Positions 63,587 to 64,000 of a stretch of DNA of 64,000 nucleotides are shown in pieces. How positions within the stretch are numbered: the stretch's first letter is position 1; each line of letters starts with the position of its first letter. The DNA lies in contig CP012155.1 of the NCBI GenBank assembly GCA_001602415.1, positions 496,001-560,000 of the forward strand, read 5' to 3'. Origin of the DNA: Bacteroidetes bacterium UKL13-3 (GTDB lineage: Bacteria > Bacteroidota > Bacteroidia > UKL13-3). The notes beneath the pieces were generated by a model, which did not search any database, was not told the DNA's origin, and saw only the letters and a list, made by a program, of their open reading frames with translations. A program made the position numbers and the translations under genes.

Positions 63587-64000
63587 TAATCCTATCTTAA
63601 CTGTTTTAAATAACCTCACAATTATGCCTCATTTGGTGTGTGCTGCGCTTAAGCATTCCGATGCATTCAACGTTTGCCGTTCTGAATTCACACTAACAAG
63701 ATGTTAGCGTGAACGGAAATGCTAAATCGCACTAACGTGACGTTAGCGCGAACAGGGTTTATCGTTGAGATAACCAATGGGAATGATAAATCGCACTAAC
63801 GTGACGTTAGCGCGAACAGGGGTAATCCTATCTTAACTGTTTTAAATAACCTCACAATTATGCCTCATTTGGTGTGTGCTGCGCTTAAGCATTCCGATGC
63901 ATTCAACGTTTGCCGTTCTGAATTCACACTAACAACATGTTAGCGTGAACGGAAATGCTAAATCGCACTAACGTGACGCTAGCGCGAACAGGGAATTCAG
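63587..64000. repeat. 236-bp tandem repeat built from REPs (cut by window end)
   Basis: A unit starting TAATCCTATCTTAACTG occurs at 63587 and again at 63823 (period 236), the second being cut by the window. Each contains a variant REP (CACACTAAC...GTTAGCGTG, at 63687 and 63923) followed by standard type-2 REPs (63723 and 63787 in the first; 63959 in the second). No ORF is supported. The outer pairs of the variant REP change from CGC/GCG to CAC/GTG while the A-C mismatch stays. Confidence 0.9.

Overview
The window comes from a chromosome of the phylum Bacteroidota. The support is: low GC; three secreted proteins ending in a type IX secretion (Por) sorting domain; promoters of the Bacteroidota form (TTTG, about 19 bases, TAnnTTTG) with few Shine-Dalgarno sites; a HmuY/TonB-receptor heme locus; a LytS/LytTR pair; and class-typical gene orders such as birA-coaX-porin-lptC-CNNM. 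The genus cannot be read from the sequence.

Bases 1-22,150 are mostly housekeeping. They hold the C-terminal part of a large unknown protein, plsY-clpS, a 3-oxoacid CoA-transferase pair, mdh, a single-domain aspartyl protease, yajQ, an MbnP/MbnH-type copper-protein and diheme-enzyme pair, an LD-carboxypeptidase, a GDP-mannose pyrophosphorylase, recQ, kup, tRNA-Gln, prs, rplY, selD-mnmH (selenium for tRNA 2-selenouridine), a frameshifted poly-Thr lipoprotein, an acyl-CoA dehydrogenase and corA.

Bases 22,280-29,500 are accessory. A frameshifted T9SS-sorted protein with a (CT)7 tract near its start is followed by a GH16 glucanase flanked by two related lipoproteins. Next comes a REP-associated tyrosine transposase (RAYT1) between inverted REP hairpins, inserted at the 3' end of typA. 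The old typA tail lies stranded beyond the element, and typA has a different, intact tail. Behind typA is a 15-copy, 78-bp minisatellite.

Bases 29,500-48,730 carry a sugar MFS transporter, a LytS/LytTR two-component system behind a tiny secreted protein, rsfS with a histone-H1-like tail, an overlapping run birA-coaX-OMP-lptC-57-aa protein-CNNM, a T9SS protein, a heme operon (tandem-HmuY T9SS protein, TonB receptor, HmuY lipoprotein), and a YfhO-family membrane protein.

Bases 48,730-64,000 are a defence and mobile region. Unit 1 (about 48,921-58,276) holds a Gabija-like pair (OLD nuclease plus UvrD-like helicase). It is followed by a compact four-gene set: a calpain-like cysteine protease candidate, an alpha/beta hydrolase, a caspase-like protease and an HTH protein. 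The HTH protein appears to repeat a beta-rich module found at the end of the caspase. Unit 2 (58,277-60,336) holds a STAS-like/GHKL ATPase protein, a DUF4325 protein and a two-TM protein. Both units are bounded by GTTACC/GGTAAC boxes next to long imperfect hairpins, which resembles cassette boundaries. RAYT2 with its own REP family follows, and its REPs cut off an ATP-grasp RiPP maturase after about 66 codons. An OmpA-like protein, a Tiki/ChaN-like protein and a 39-residue ORF sit between REP blocks, and the window ends inside a 236-bp tandem array built from REPs.

The best candidates for something undescribed are the Gabija-linked protease/hydrolase operon with its cassette-like boundaries, and the RAYT1 insertion that left typA with a foreign-looking tail.
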